A stretch of DNA of 64,000 nucleotides, from assembly GCA_019009955.1 (NCBI GenBank), contig CM032230.1:15358001-15422000 (forward strand). The letters are read 5' to 3'. The notes below the pieces were generated by a model. It saw only the letters and a program-made list of their open reading frames with translations, did not search any database and was not told the DNA's origin. The position numbers were made by a program, and so were the translations under genes. Below are positions 22,741-33,795 of this stretch, in pieces; the first letter of the stretch is position 1; each line of letters starts with the position of its first letter. The DNA comes from Riptortus pedestris (taxonomy: Eukaryota; Arthropoda; Insecta; Hemiptera; Alydidae).

Positions 22741-23810
22741 TACTGTTTATTAATTGCTTTTTTTAAAAAAATTTAATAAGAGAAATAAATATATTGGTTA
22801 ATACTAATTTTCCGCATAACTTCAAATGCATCAGCTGAGTGATTCAATTTCCTATTGCCCTAATAACCTTTTCACCATGGAGTAGATTGACAAATCCATT
22901 GTGTGGGAACCCTGGACTTTGTTCTATGTTGGTATGACTGTTTGTAATGGCAGCATTAGCTCTGCATCTGAATGAAGAATGATCGGGCAATATGCAAAGT
23001 CAGCAATCACTTGTTGACGGAAAAGTAGGCGGCTCTTTGGCATTTCATCTCTTACAATGTTTGTTCTTCTCCCATTAAGATGTACAAACTCGCCCAAAGA
23101 GGTTATGGAAAAGTTTGTACACGCCATGTACAAATATCTTCATTGGGATGATAGCAGGTATATTACTAATGTGAAGTACCTCTCAACATTCCATTTGTCA
23201 TGGAATTGCTTTTTGAGATACCTCGTTACATTAATGACCTCAAGATTATTCACATTGAACAATTAATATCTTGACTACATTTCATATCATCTACTTTTTT
23301 CTTAATGCTTGTACTTAATGCACTTAATTAGTACATTCAAATTTTGATAATAAGATTAAACTAAGATAAGATAAGAGTATTTAGAATGCAATAAGATTTG
23401 TCGTACGATGACTATTACAAAATCGCCTAAGTGTGTAAGCTTAAATTGAAACCATTGTAAATAATGATATTTCAAGTGGGGTAGTTCTGTAAAAAACATT
23501 GCCATGGTTAGTTTACAAGCACTAGCCACAACAACTATCGAAATAAATATCTTCAAGAAAGAATAATTCATAAAAAAAAGAAGTACAGGGTCCTATAGAC
23601 CCCTTTCAAAATGATTATGAACAAAAAACAACATTACAAAACAAATTACAACATATGTTTTTTTTTGGAAATGGGAAATTCAATTTCAAGTACCATCAAG
23701 TTCGAATAGCCAGGAACCAGAAACTATTAAACAGGGTTCGCTATCTTAATTCCACTACTTACATCCTCTACGAAAGGAATTCTCAATTAAATGCGGGTGG
23801 GGGGGGGTGG
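22741..23810. other. Stretch without recognised gene
   Basis: Open frames of 69-71 codons on both strands at 22924-23133, 23057-23266 and 23356-23571 overlap one another and show no recognisable domains. I see no splice-consistent model and no repeat I can name. Confidence 0.35.
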
Positions 23811-23812
23811 TA

Positions 23813-24180
23813 GAAATTATCTCGCAATGGGAAAAGATGCCCATATTTCGTTCAATATGGAAAAGATATAGACATATCTCGTTTGCAATGGGAAAAGGAG
23901 ATGAAACATATCTCGTTTGCAATGGGAAAGGTGATAGATCATATGTCGTTGCAATGGGAAAAGGAGATAGACCATATCTCTTTGCTATGGGAAAAGGAGA
24001 TAGACTATACCTCTTTGGAATGAGAAAGGAGATAGACCATATCTCTTTGCTATGGGAAAAGGAGATAGACTATACCTCTTTGGAATGAGAAAGGAGATAG
24101 ACCATATCTCTTTGCTATGGGAAAAGAATAGTGACCATAACTTGTTTGCAATGGGAAAAGAATAGTGACCAAAGATGAGT
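23813..24180 (+). repeat. 33-bp minisatellite
   Basis: About 11 units of the form GCAATGGGAAAAGGAGATAG then ACCATATCTCTTT, mostly 32-33 bp. Two unit types alternate in the middle (AGACTATACCTC versus AGACCATATCTC), giving a 65-bp higher-order pair that is itself repeated at about 23985-24115. The first and last units are the most diverged. A 93-codon frame reads through because the period is divisible by three. Confidence 0.9.
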
Positions 24181-24389
24181 CTAAAAAATGCTTACTTCAA
24201 AAAACATCAACATAACAAAAAAAGTTCTTAGAATTAATTTATTTTAAACTAATTAACTAATTGATTTTAAACTAATCATTCTTAAAAGGAATGCATTTTT
24301 CCACCTGCATTATTTCATGTAAAATATACGGTGCGGTGTCTTTCAGGGAATAAATATCGTCCCAAATTATTTTGATAAAACATTAAATA

Positions 24390-25190
24390 GTATAGTCTTC
24401 AAACGCTTCCTAAATGAAGAGTTTCTAAATAACCCCCTGATGCAAAGAAATGAAATGTGGCTGCAGCTTAACAGATATTCCCTCTTTTCAATCACTGCTC
24501 AATCAACAGTAATAGAAATGTTTCCCCAACGCTTTATCTGTGGAATTATGCACATTGAGTAGCCACCCAGGTCAGCCGATCTGACAGAAATGGATTATTT
24601 TCTATGAGGGAGGGTCTAAGGCATATCTACCAGAACAGGCGGCAGAATATTGAAGACATGCAAAATAAAATCAGGTTGTCGATAAATTGAGTTTCAGTAT
24701 TAGAAATACAGTGCCAAAAGGGATTTCAGGTACGGACTTTTGAAGTGCATAAATGAGCAAGGGCGCATTTTTTGGATTCATTCAATAATCCTTTTACGTT
24801 ATTTCGTTTTAAATACTTTTTTATTTATTTCAGAAGCCATTCTTTTATACTTTTAACTTTTATGTCCCAGCATTTTCAAGAAAACGTGCCCGTTCTCTAC
24901 ATATTTGTGCATTTTACGGCTGAAGGGTGAGTCAAATAGAAAAATTCACTGATATAAACTCGTTTTAGAATTTGATTTGATTTTTTTCCAAACAGAGCCA
25001 TAAAAAGTATGGCATTCTATTGCAATTCCAAAGTTATGGTGGCTAGAGAAGTACTGGATAAGGTTACGAAGTTAAATATGGACTGAAAAGATTCTTCAGT
25101 GGTCACAATTATGGCAATCTCAGCCTTTTGTTAATACAATTGAGGATTTTAAGGGGGTTGGCACGGGAAGTTGAGAAACTCTGTATATAT
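24390..25190 (+). mobile_element. Family C DNA transposon copy with dead transposase
   Basis: The left part is a decayed transposase (listed separately). The right part (24830-25190) is a non-coding tail with TTTGTGCATTTTACGG, CTCGTTTTAGAATTTGATTT, GCCATAAAAAGTATGGCATT and a final GGCACGGGAAGTTGAG. The same tail recurs at 45518-45745 and, in reverse, at 57165-57382. The GGGAACTTGGGACTCC end is inverted at the other terminus in the 45518 copy, which suggests a terminal inverted repeat. Confidence 0.65.
24393..24800 (+). pseudogene. DDE transposase C-terminal relic (PRSPDL type)
   Basis: Reads VFKRFLNEEFLNN ... VIEMFPQRFICGIMHIE, stop, PPRSADLTEMDYFL, stop. After a +1/-1 shift it continues IYQNRRQNIEDMQNKIRLSI. 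This is the end of insect Tc1/mariner-related transposases with the WPPRSPDLTPxDFFLWG signature. Both Trp codons of the signature (TGG) are now stops (TAG at 24560-24562, TGA at 24605-24607), each a single G-to-A change. The N-terminal part is not recognisable. Confidence 0.75.
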
Positions 25191-25842
25191 GTATATATAA
25201 TCAAATTTTAGAATTTAAACGTATATTGTTTTTGGAAGATTTGGTGGATTGTTTATGTAATTCTATCATGAGAGCAACCTCATTAGCTATTTTCTTAAAA
25301 AGTGTATAAATTACAGATATATTATTTACTGTATCTATGTATATTAATACATATGTTATAGAGGCACATTCTTATAACAGAATTGATGTAACACTGACGT
25401 AATGATGCTCATCAGGAGGAAGATTCCATTATTAGACTACGGACAGTAAAGCTATTATAAAACATATATTATTTAATATACAGTTTTAATTAAGTAGAGC
25501 CCTAATAGTAAATAGAAAGGTATATTACTAATTTAGTAGTCAAATTAAAGAAATAGACTCTTCTAATACGGTAGGCCTTTTTGGAATGGAAATGTCACGA
25601 AGCGTAGCTGATTATGCAACGCTGTTTGTGTTTGTTAGCTCCTTCTTGTCTCTTCGTCTGCTCTTGCAACATTGATCGGAAAGGCGTAAACTCTATCCGA
25701 TTTGGAGTACGAGTGATTTGCCAAGACAGGGTTGTGGACCAAAGGATATGTCACAAATACATCCCCAACATCTTAGAACGGAATGTGGAATAACAGAAAT
25801 ATAGCTCTAGATATAGAAGTCATTGTTCATAGTTAACCTTTA
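25191..25842. other. Stretch without recognised gene
   Basis: No gene. A weak family A 3' block resemblance is visible at 25240-25305 (TCATGAGAGCAACCTCATTAGC). Otherwise unassigned. Confidence 0.35.
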
Positions 25843-25846
25843 TTAA

Positions 25847-26958
25847 CCCTCGGTCGGGCGAGTCAAGAATATTCCGCTTTCGGGCGCGTGTATCTCAGAG
25901 ATACAACCTCAACCGTTTTTACGGAAATACAGTTTTTTAATATATATATTGCACTAAAATGTTCAGTGTGTAATTAGAAATCATAACAGAGGAAGTATTG
26001 GTTTGAAAGAAGTAAATCATTTTCAAAATTGACACGTACTATAATAAAAAAAATCATGGTAGATAATATAATCAAGTTGGTTATAGATTCGTTGTTATTA
26101 AAACCCTGGACGATAATTTTTAAAATTTAATTAAAACATACAAATACCAAAAGAAATAGTTTAAATGCACATGTCTTAATTATTCATAATTCACCTCAGT
26201 TTGTGAACAATATAAAAAAAAAAATCTAAATTTAACTTCATTCGAAAATAAGTAGCACGAAATCACTTTTAGATAAGACTTATTAAAAATCATCTAAATT
26301 TTAATGTACCAATCCTTTTAAAAATAGCAGTTTAATGATCATCTCTTTTGCAGAGCCACACTACAATTAGGACAAAGCATGGAACTATGTTGTAAACAAA
26401 TTTTGCTTTTGCAAATCTCACATAAGTAATGAGTAAACCTACATTTCTTTTCAGTTCTGCTTGGTTCACATCATTTTCTTTAGTTCGTTGTAGTGGAGGG
26501 ACTTTTTTAATGCTGTTCTGTACTTGAGTTCAATGTATGGTTCAATGAGTCTCTGTACTCGTCAAGTTTCGTCCTTAGTTCGGTTGGTAAGCGTCTAATG
26601 TTGTCACTGCGTCGTACAATATTTTCTTGTACAAGTTCTTCTGAAAGCTCGTGTATGAGCAAAATAATAGAAAAATTGGTTTATATAATTCCATTCAATA
26701 AATAGAAACTTGACGTATATATTTATGAAATACAGATTTCAAAAAAACTTACGAGTTCGGGCGCGTGGTTTCTAGGAGATTAAACTGAATGACAGGTGAA
26801 ACACACGACTCTATCAAACACAGTGACACTACTGACCTTGAGGGGAGGTCCTATAAACCACATAACTCGAAGCATTACACCACCACTCTCTGCTAGGAGG
26901 AGTAGCAAATATTTATCTAGAAACCGTGTATCTGAGAGATCACGCGCCCAACGGAGGG
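25847..26958 (-). mobile_element. piggyBac-like element with TTAA target sites
   Basis: The ends are CCCTCGGTCGGGCG at 25847 and its inverse CGCCCAACGGAGGG at 26945-26958 (12 of 14 match). Each is flanked directly by TTAA (25843-25846 and 26959-26962), the piggyBac signature. Subterminal repeats of GGGCGCGTGTATCTCAGAGA type occur just inside the left end, again at about 26758-26780 and at the right end. At 1.1 kb it is about half the usual length, and it holds only the end of a transposase gene on the minus strand, so it is an internally deleted, non-autonomous copy. Confidence 0.85.
26339..26660 (-). pseudogene. piggyBac transposase C-terminal relic
   Basis: One continuous frame on the minus strand reads LIHELSEELVQENIVRRSDN ... 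LRTKLDEYRDSLNHTL, then stop codons (TAA, TAA, TGA) over the linker. It ends in CEPSRTEKKC, HYLCEICKSKICLQH and MLCPNCSVALQKR followed by TGA. The last part is the cysteine-rich zinc-binding C-terminal domain of piggyBac transposases (spaced C...C, C-x2-C, C-x-x-H, C-x2-C), which recognises the element ends. The catalytic DDD core is missing. The in-frame stops show it is dead. Confidence 0.8.
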
Positions 26959-27129
26959 TTAACGTATATTTCAGATTGTAGACATATTTAATACAATGGT
27001 GACATCTCTTTGGTTGATATCGATTAAGGGAGGGATGGGTGAGAAGGTGGATAAAATTTAAAGACTTCAAGGAAATAACTACTACGATAGTTGTTATATA
27101 TAACGTCCACAATGACTGTACTAGAGTAC

Positions 27130-30100
27130 ATAGTTGCACATACGTAAACAGAATTAGGGGCAAAATGTTCTTGCCTGCCAGGACCAGCGAATAATGAGCG
27201 AATGCAAGCGGAAATAGAATTAAATGCAAAACATTATTGCCTGCCAGGTCTACCAAAAAGTCGGCGAATGCTAAGAGAAATAGAATTATGGGTAAAATAT
27301 TGTTGCCTGCCAGGACCACAGCATACTAGCTGAATGCTAAGGATAATAGAATTAGAGGCAAAATATTGCTGCCTGCCAGGACCACAGAATACTAGCTGAA
27401 TGCTAAGGATAATAGAATTAGGGACAAAATATTGCTGCCTGCCAGGACCACAGAATACTAGCTGAATGCTAAGGATAATAGAATTAGAGGCAAAATATTG
27501 CTGCCTGCCAGGACCACAGAATACTAGCTGAATGCTAAGGATAATAGAATTAGGGACAAAATATTGCTGCCTGCCAGGACCACAGAATAGTCGGTGGATG
27601 CTAAGGGAAATAGAATTAGGGGCAAAATATTGTTGTCTGGCAGAGCCACAGAATAGTCGGTGAATGCTAAGGGAAATAGAATTAGGGGCAAAATATTGTT
27701 GCCTGCCAGGACCAAAGAATAGTCGGTGAATGCTAAGGGAAATAGAATTAGGGGCAAAATATTGGTGTCTGGCAGAGCCACAGAATAGTCGGTGGATGCT
27801 AAGGGAAATAGAATTAGGGGCAAAATATTGTTGTCTGGCAGAGCCACAGAATAGTCGGCGGTTCACAAGGGAAATATAATTAAGGGCAAAATATTGTTGC
27901 CTGCCAGGACCACAGAATAGTCGGCGGTTCACAAGGGAAATATAATTTAAGGGCAAAATATTGTTGCCTGCCAGGACCACAGAATAGTCGGCGGTTCACA
28001 AGGGAAATAGAATTAAGGGCAAAAATATTGTTGCCTGCCAGGACCACAGAATAGTCGGCGGTTCACAAGGGAAATATAATTAAGGGCAAAAATATTGTTG
28101 CCTGCCAGGCAACAGAATTTCGTCGGGGTTCACAAGGGAAATAAAAATTTAGGGGCAAAAATATTGTTGCCTGCCAGGACCACAAAATAAAACGGCGTTC
28201 ACAAGGGAAATAGAATTAGGGGCAAAATATTGTTGCCTGCCAGGACCACAGAATAATCAGAGGTTGCTAAGGGAAATAAATAGGGGCAAAATATTGTTGC
28301 CTGCCAGGACCAAAGAATAGTCGGTGAATGCTAAGGGAAATAGAATTAGGGGCAAAATATTGTTGCCTGCCAGGACCACAGAATAATCAGAGGTTGCTAA
28401 AGGGAAAAAAAAATTAGGGGCAAAATTTGTTGCCTGCCAGGACCACAGAATAGTCGGCGGTTTCACAAGGGAAAATAGAATTAGGGGCAAAATATTGTTG
28501 CCTGCCAGGACCAAAGAATAGTCGGTGAATGCTAAGGGAAATAGAATTAGGGGCAAAATATTGACGCCTCGCTGGGCCACAGAATAGTCGGCGGTTCACA
28601 AGGGAAATAGAATTTAGGGGCAAAATATTGATGCCTAGCAGGGCCACAGAAATAGTCGGCGGTTCACAAGGAAATAGAATTAGGGGCAAATTTTGGTTGC
28701 CTGCCAGGACCACAGAATAATCAGAGGTTGCTAAGGAAATAAAATTAGGGGCAAAATTTGTTGCCTGCAGGACCACAGAATAGTCGGCGGTTCACAAGGG
28801 AAATATAATTAGGGGCAAAATATTGTTGCCTGCCATGACCACAGAATAGGCAGCGAATGATAAGGGAAATAGAATTAGGGGCAAAATATTGACGCCTCGC
28901 TGGGCTACAGAATGGTCGGCGGTTGCTAAGGGAAATAGAATTAGGGGCAAAATATTGTTGCCTGCCAGGACCAAAGAATAGTCGGTGGATGCTAAGGGAA
29001 ATAGAATTAGGGGCAAAATATTGTTGCCTGCCAGGACCAAAGAATAGTCGGTGAATGCTAAGGGAAATAGAATTAAGGGCAAAATATTGACGCCTCGCTG
29101 GGCCACAGAATAGTCGGCGGTTCACAAGGGAAATAGATTAGGGGCAAAATATTGTTTGCCTGCCAGGACCACAGAATAGTCAGCGAATGATAAGGGAAAT
29201 AGAAATTAGGGGCAAAATATTGTTGCTGCCATGACCACAGAATAGGCAGCGAATGATACAGGGAAATAGAATTAGGGGCAAAATATTGACGCCTCGCTGG
29301 GCCACAGAATAGTCGGCGGTTCACAAGGGAAATAGAATTAGGGCAAAAATATTGTTGCCTGCCAGGACCACAGAATAGTCAGCGAATGATAAGGGAAATA
29401 GAATTAGGGGCAAAATATTGTTGCCTGCCATGACCACAGAAATAGGCAAGCGAATGATAAGGGAATAGAATTAGGGGCAAAATATTGACGCCTCGCTGGG
29501 CCACAGAATAGTCGGCGGTTCACAAGGGAAATAGAATTAGGGGCAAAATATTGTTGCCTGCCAGGACCAAAGAATAGTCGGTGAATGCTAAGGGAAATAG
29601 AATTAGGGGCAAAATATTGGTGTCTGGCAGAGCCACAGAATAGTCGGTGAATGCTAAGGGAAATAGAATTAGGGGCAAAATATTGTTGCCTGCCAGGACC
29701 AAAGAATAATCAGAGGTTGCTAAGGGAAATAAAATTAGGGGCAAAAGTTGTTGCCTGCCAGGACCACAGAATAATCAGAGGTTGCTAAGGGAAATAAAAT
29801 TAGGGGCAAAATGTTGTTGCCTGCCAGGACCACAGAATAGTCGGCGGTTCACAAGGGAAAATAGAATTAGGGGCAAAATAATTGTTGACCTGCCAGGACG
29901 ACAGAATAGTCGGAGGTTCACAAGGGAAATGAATTAGGGGCACAATATGTTGCCTGCCAGGACCACAGAATATTTCAGCGAATGATAAGGGAAATAGAAT
30001 TAGGGGCAAAATATTGATGCCTAGCAGGGCCACAGAATAGTCGGCGGTTCACAAGGAAATATAATTAGAGGGAAAATATTGTTGCCTGCCAGGACCACAG

Positions 30101-32996
30101 AATAGTCAGCGAATGATAAGGGAAATAGAATTAGGGGCAAAATATTGACGCCCTCGCTGGGCCACAGAATAGTCGGCGGTTCACAAGGGAAATAGAATTA
30201 GAGGGAAAATATTGTTGCCTTCCAGGACCACAGAATAGTCAGCGAATGATAAGGGAAATAGAATTAGGGGCAAAATATTGATGCCTCGCAGGGCCACAGA
30301 ATAGTCGGCGGTTGCTAAGGAAAGTAGAATTAGAGGGAAAATATTGACGCCTCGCTGGGCCACAGAATAGTCGGCGGTTCACAAGGGAAATAGAATTAGG
30401 GGCAAAATATTGATGCCTAGCAGGGCCACAGAATAGTCGGCGGTTCACAAGGGAAATAGAATTAGGGGCTAAATATTGTTGCCTGCCAGACACAGAATAG
30501 TCAGCGAATGATAAGGGAAATAGAATTAGGGGCAAAATATTGATGCCTAGCAGGGGCCACAGAATAGTCGGCGGTTCAAAAGGAAATAGAATTAGGGGCA
30601 AAATATTGTTGCCTGCCAGGACCACAGAATAATCAGAGGTTGCTAAGGGAAATAAAAATTAGGGACAAAATGTTGTTGCCTGCCAGGACCACAGAATAAT
30701 CAGAGGTTGCTAAGGGAAATAAAATTAGGGGCAAAATGTTGTTGCCTGCCAGGACCACAAGAATAGTCAGCGAATGGATAAGGGAAATAGAATTAGGGGC
30801 AAAATATTGTTAGCCTGCCAGGACCACAGAATAATCAGAGGTTGCTAAGGGAAATAAAATTAGGGGCAAAATTGTTGCCTGCCAGGACCACAGAATAGTC
30901 GGCGGTTCACAAGGGAAATAGAATTAGGGGCAAAATATTGTTGCCCTGCCAGGACCACAGAATAGTCAGCGAATGATAAGGGAAATAGAATTAGGGGCAA
31001 AATATTGACGCCTCGCTGGGCCACAGAATAGTCGGCGGTTCACAAGGGAAATAGAATTAGGGGCAAAATATTGATGCTAGCAGGGCCACAGAATAGTCGG
31101 CGGTTCACAAGGGAAATAGAATTAGGGGCAAAATATTGACGCCTCGCTGGGCCACAGAATAGTCGGCGGTTCACAAGGGAAATAGAATTAGGGGCAAAAT
31201 ATTGATGCCTAGCAGGGCCAACAGAATAGTCGGCGGTTCAACAAGGGAAATAGAATTAGTGGGCAAAAATATTGTTGCTGCCAGGACCACAGAATATCAG
31301 CGAATGATAAGGGAAATAGAATTAGGGGCAAAATATTGTTGTCTGGCAGAGCCACAGAATGGTCGGCGGTTGCTAAGGGAAATAGAATTAGGGGCAAAAT
31401 ATTGTTGCCTGCCAGGACCAAAGAATAGTCGGTGGATGCTAAGGGAAATAAAATTAGGGCAAAAGTTGTTGCCTGCCAGGACCACAGAATAATCAGAGGT
31501 TGCTAAGGGAAATAAAATTAGGGGCAAAATGTGTTGCCTGCCAGGACCACAGAATAGTCGGCGGTTCACAAGGGAAATAGAATTAGGGGCAAAATATTGT
31601 GCCTGCCAGGACGACAGAATAGTCGGAGGTTCACAAGGGAAAAAAGAATTAGGGGCACAATATTGTTGCCTGCCAGGACCACAGAATAGTCAGCGAATGA
31701 TAAGGGAAATAGAATTAGGGCAAAATATTGATGCCTAGCAGGGCCACAGAATAGTCGGCGTTCACAAGGGAAATAGAATTAGAGGGAAAATATTGTTGCC
31801 TGCCAGGACCACAGAATAGTCAGCGAATGATAAGGGAAATAGAATTAGGGGCAAAATATTGACGCCTCGCTGGGCCACAGAATAGTCGGCGGTTCACAAG
31901 GGAAATAGAATTAGAGGAAATATTGTTGCCTTCCAGGACCACAGAATAGTCAGCGAATGATAAGGGAAATAGAATTTAGGGGCAAAATATTTGATGCCTC
32001 GCAGGGCCACAGAATAGTCGCGGTTGCTAAGGAAAGTAGAATTAGAGGGAAAAATATTGACGCCTCGCTGGGCCACAGAATAGTCGGCGGTTCACAAGGG
32101 AAATAGAATTAAGGGCAAAATATTGGTGTCTGGCAGAGCCACAGAATAGTCGGTGGATGCTAAGGGAAATAGAATTAGGGGCAAAATATTGGTGTCTGGC
32201 AGAGCCACAGAATAGTCGGTGAATGCTAAGGGAAATAGAATTAGGGGCAAAATATTGTTGCCTGCCAGGGCCACAGAATAGTCGGCGGTTCAAAAGGGAA
32301 ATAGGAATTAGGGGCAAAAATATTGTTGCCTGCCAGGACCACAGAATAATCAGAGGTTGCTAAGGGAAATAAAATTAGGGACAAAATGTGTTGCCTGCCA
32401 GGGACCACAGAATAATCAGAGGTTGCTAAAGGAAATAAAATTAGGGGGCAAAATGTTGTTGCCTGCCAGGACCACAGAATAGTCGGCGATTCACAAGGGA
32501 AATAGAATTAGGGGCAAAATATATTGTTGCCTGCCAGGCACGACACGAATAGTCGGGAGGTACTTCACAAGGGAAATTGTAAATTAGGGGCACAATATTG
32601 CTGCCTGCCAGGACCACAGAATAGTCGCAGCGAAATGATAAGGGAAATAGAATTAGGGGCACAAATATTGATGCCTAGCAGGGCCACAGAATAGTCGCGG
32701 TTCACAAGGGAAATAGAAATTAGAGGGAAAATATTGTTGCCTGCCAGGACACAGAATAGTCAGCGAATGATAAGGGAAATAGAATTAGGGGCAAATATGA
32801 CGCCTCGCTGGGCCACAGAATAGTCGGCGGTTCACAAGGGAAATAGAATTAGAGGGAAAATATTGTTGCCTGCCCAGGACCACAGAATAGTCAGCGAATG
32901 CTAAGGGAAATAGAATTAGGGGCAATATATTGGTGTCTGGCAGAGCCACAGAATAGTCGGTGGATGCTAAGGGAAATAGAATTAATTGCAAAATAT
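27130..32996. repeat. 66-bp satellite-like tandem array, about 88 units
   Basis: The unit is GAATAGTCGGCGGTTCACAA then GGGAAATAGAATTAGGGG, CAAAATATTGTTGCC and TGCCAGGACCACA; 66 bp is measured between successive GAATAG starts at 27585 and 27651. Variants occur at two positions: CGGCGGTTCACAAGG, AGCGAATGATAAGG, CGGTGAATGCTAAGG or ATCAGAGGTTGCTAAGG; and TTGCCTGCCAGGACC, ACGCCTCGCTGGGCC, ATGCCTAGCAGGGCC or GTGTCTGGCAGAGCC. Units at both edges (27130-27300 and the last before 33000) are the most diverged. Units up to about 27990 are exact in length, while 28010-32720 is full of one- to few-base indels. The minus strand is open in two frames because 66 is divisible by three; no coding function is implied. 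Confidence 0.95.
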
Positions 32997-33071
32997 TGTA
33001 TCGTTTTTTTTAATTTAGAAATTAGAAAATATTGGGCTAGAAATGATAAGTATTATGTCATATCAGAATTT

Positions 33072-33108
33072 GAGAAATCTGCTTAGTTTACGGAGCCCCT
33101 GCATGATG
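33072..33108 (-). mobile_element. Family A 5' tip fragment
   Basis: GAAATCTGCTTAGTTTACGG then AGCCCCTGCATGATGAAC, the reverse of the family A 5' end, about 75 bp beyond the satellite edge. Confidence 0.65.
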
Positions 33109-33795
33109 AACATATTTAGGTTTAGAATGGTTACAACCTTAGTTTAAATACAAATTTAAAAGATTTACATAAGTGTTTTCGTCTCTATTTTTGGCCTTTC
33201 TATTATTTTATCGTATAATCTCTACTAGCCCAGTGATCTTTGGAGATTTCTTTGGGTCAACAGTGATTAGTGTGTGTGTGCTGTATTTTGCTGATAAGCC
33301 ATATCTATTTCTGGGAATTAGTTAACATTTCGTCCCATATATGCCAGTTTCCGTCCACGTTGTCCTATGTGAGTTGTGTTTAACGGACTGTTGTATAATT
33401 AAGTTCTGTTAATTTATTTAGTGTTGCTTTTATCAATTTCAGCATAATTCATGGTGAGTAAAGCATTCCTTTTTTATTATTTTGGAAATAAGATGATGGT
33501 TCAGATAGTTCAATTATAGGTTTCCCGTAATTTCGCAATTAATACAAATTTGGCATGGAGCCAGTATTAAGATTTTATCTGTTTATTTATTTTTAAGACT
33601 CTTTCCTGTATAGTTTTGATCGTTGTTTGCAAAAAGAAATATTAAATTATATGGGTAATTTTTTAGGGTTTCTAGTTTTTTGTAATAATACAAAAATATC
33701 TAAAAATTATAATTTCAAAAGTTCTAAAAAAGATATGAAACCGAAATAAAAAGTGTCATTTCCGTACCTATTAACTAATTTACTAGGATACTGGT
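33109..33795. other. Stretch without recognised gene
   Basis: AT-rich, with long T runs. No repeat or coding region that I can support. Confidence 0.35.

Noticed and set aside
22924..23266. Two overlapping antiparallel frames of 69 codons
   Set aside because: No domain, no splice context and mutual overlap; chance is the simplest explanation.
27234..32991. Long minus-strand open frames with 22-residue repeats (for example 248 codons at 27234-27980)
   Set aside because: The 66-bp period is divisible by three, so any stop-free unit gives long frames, and two frames are open at once. There is no start context, no codon bias and many frame-breaking indels.
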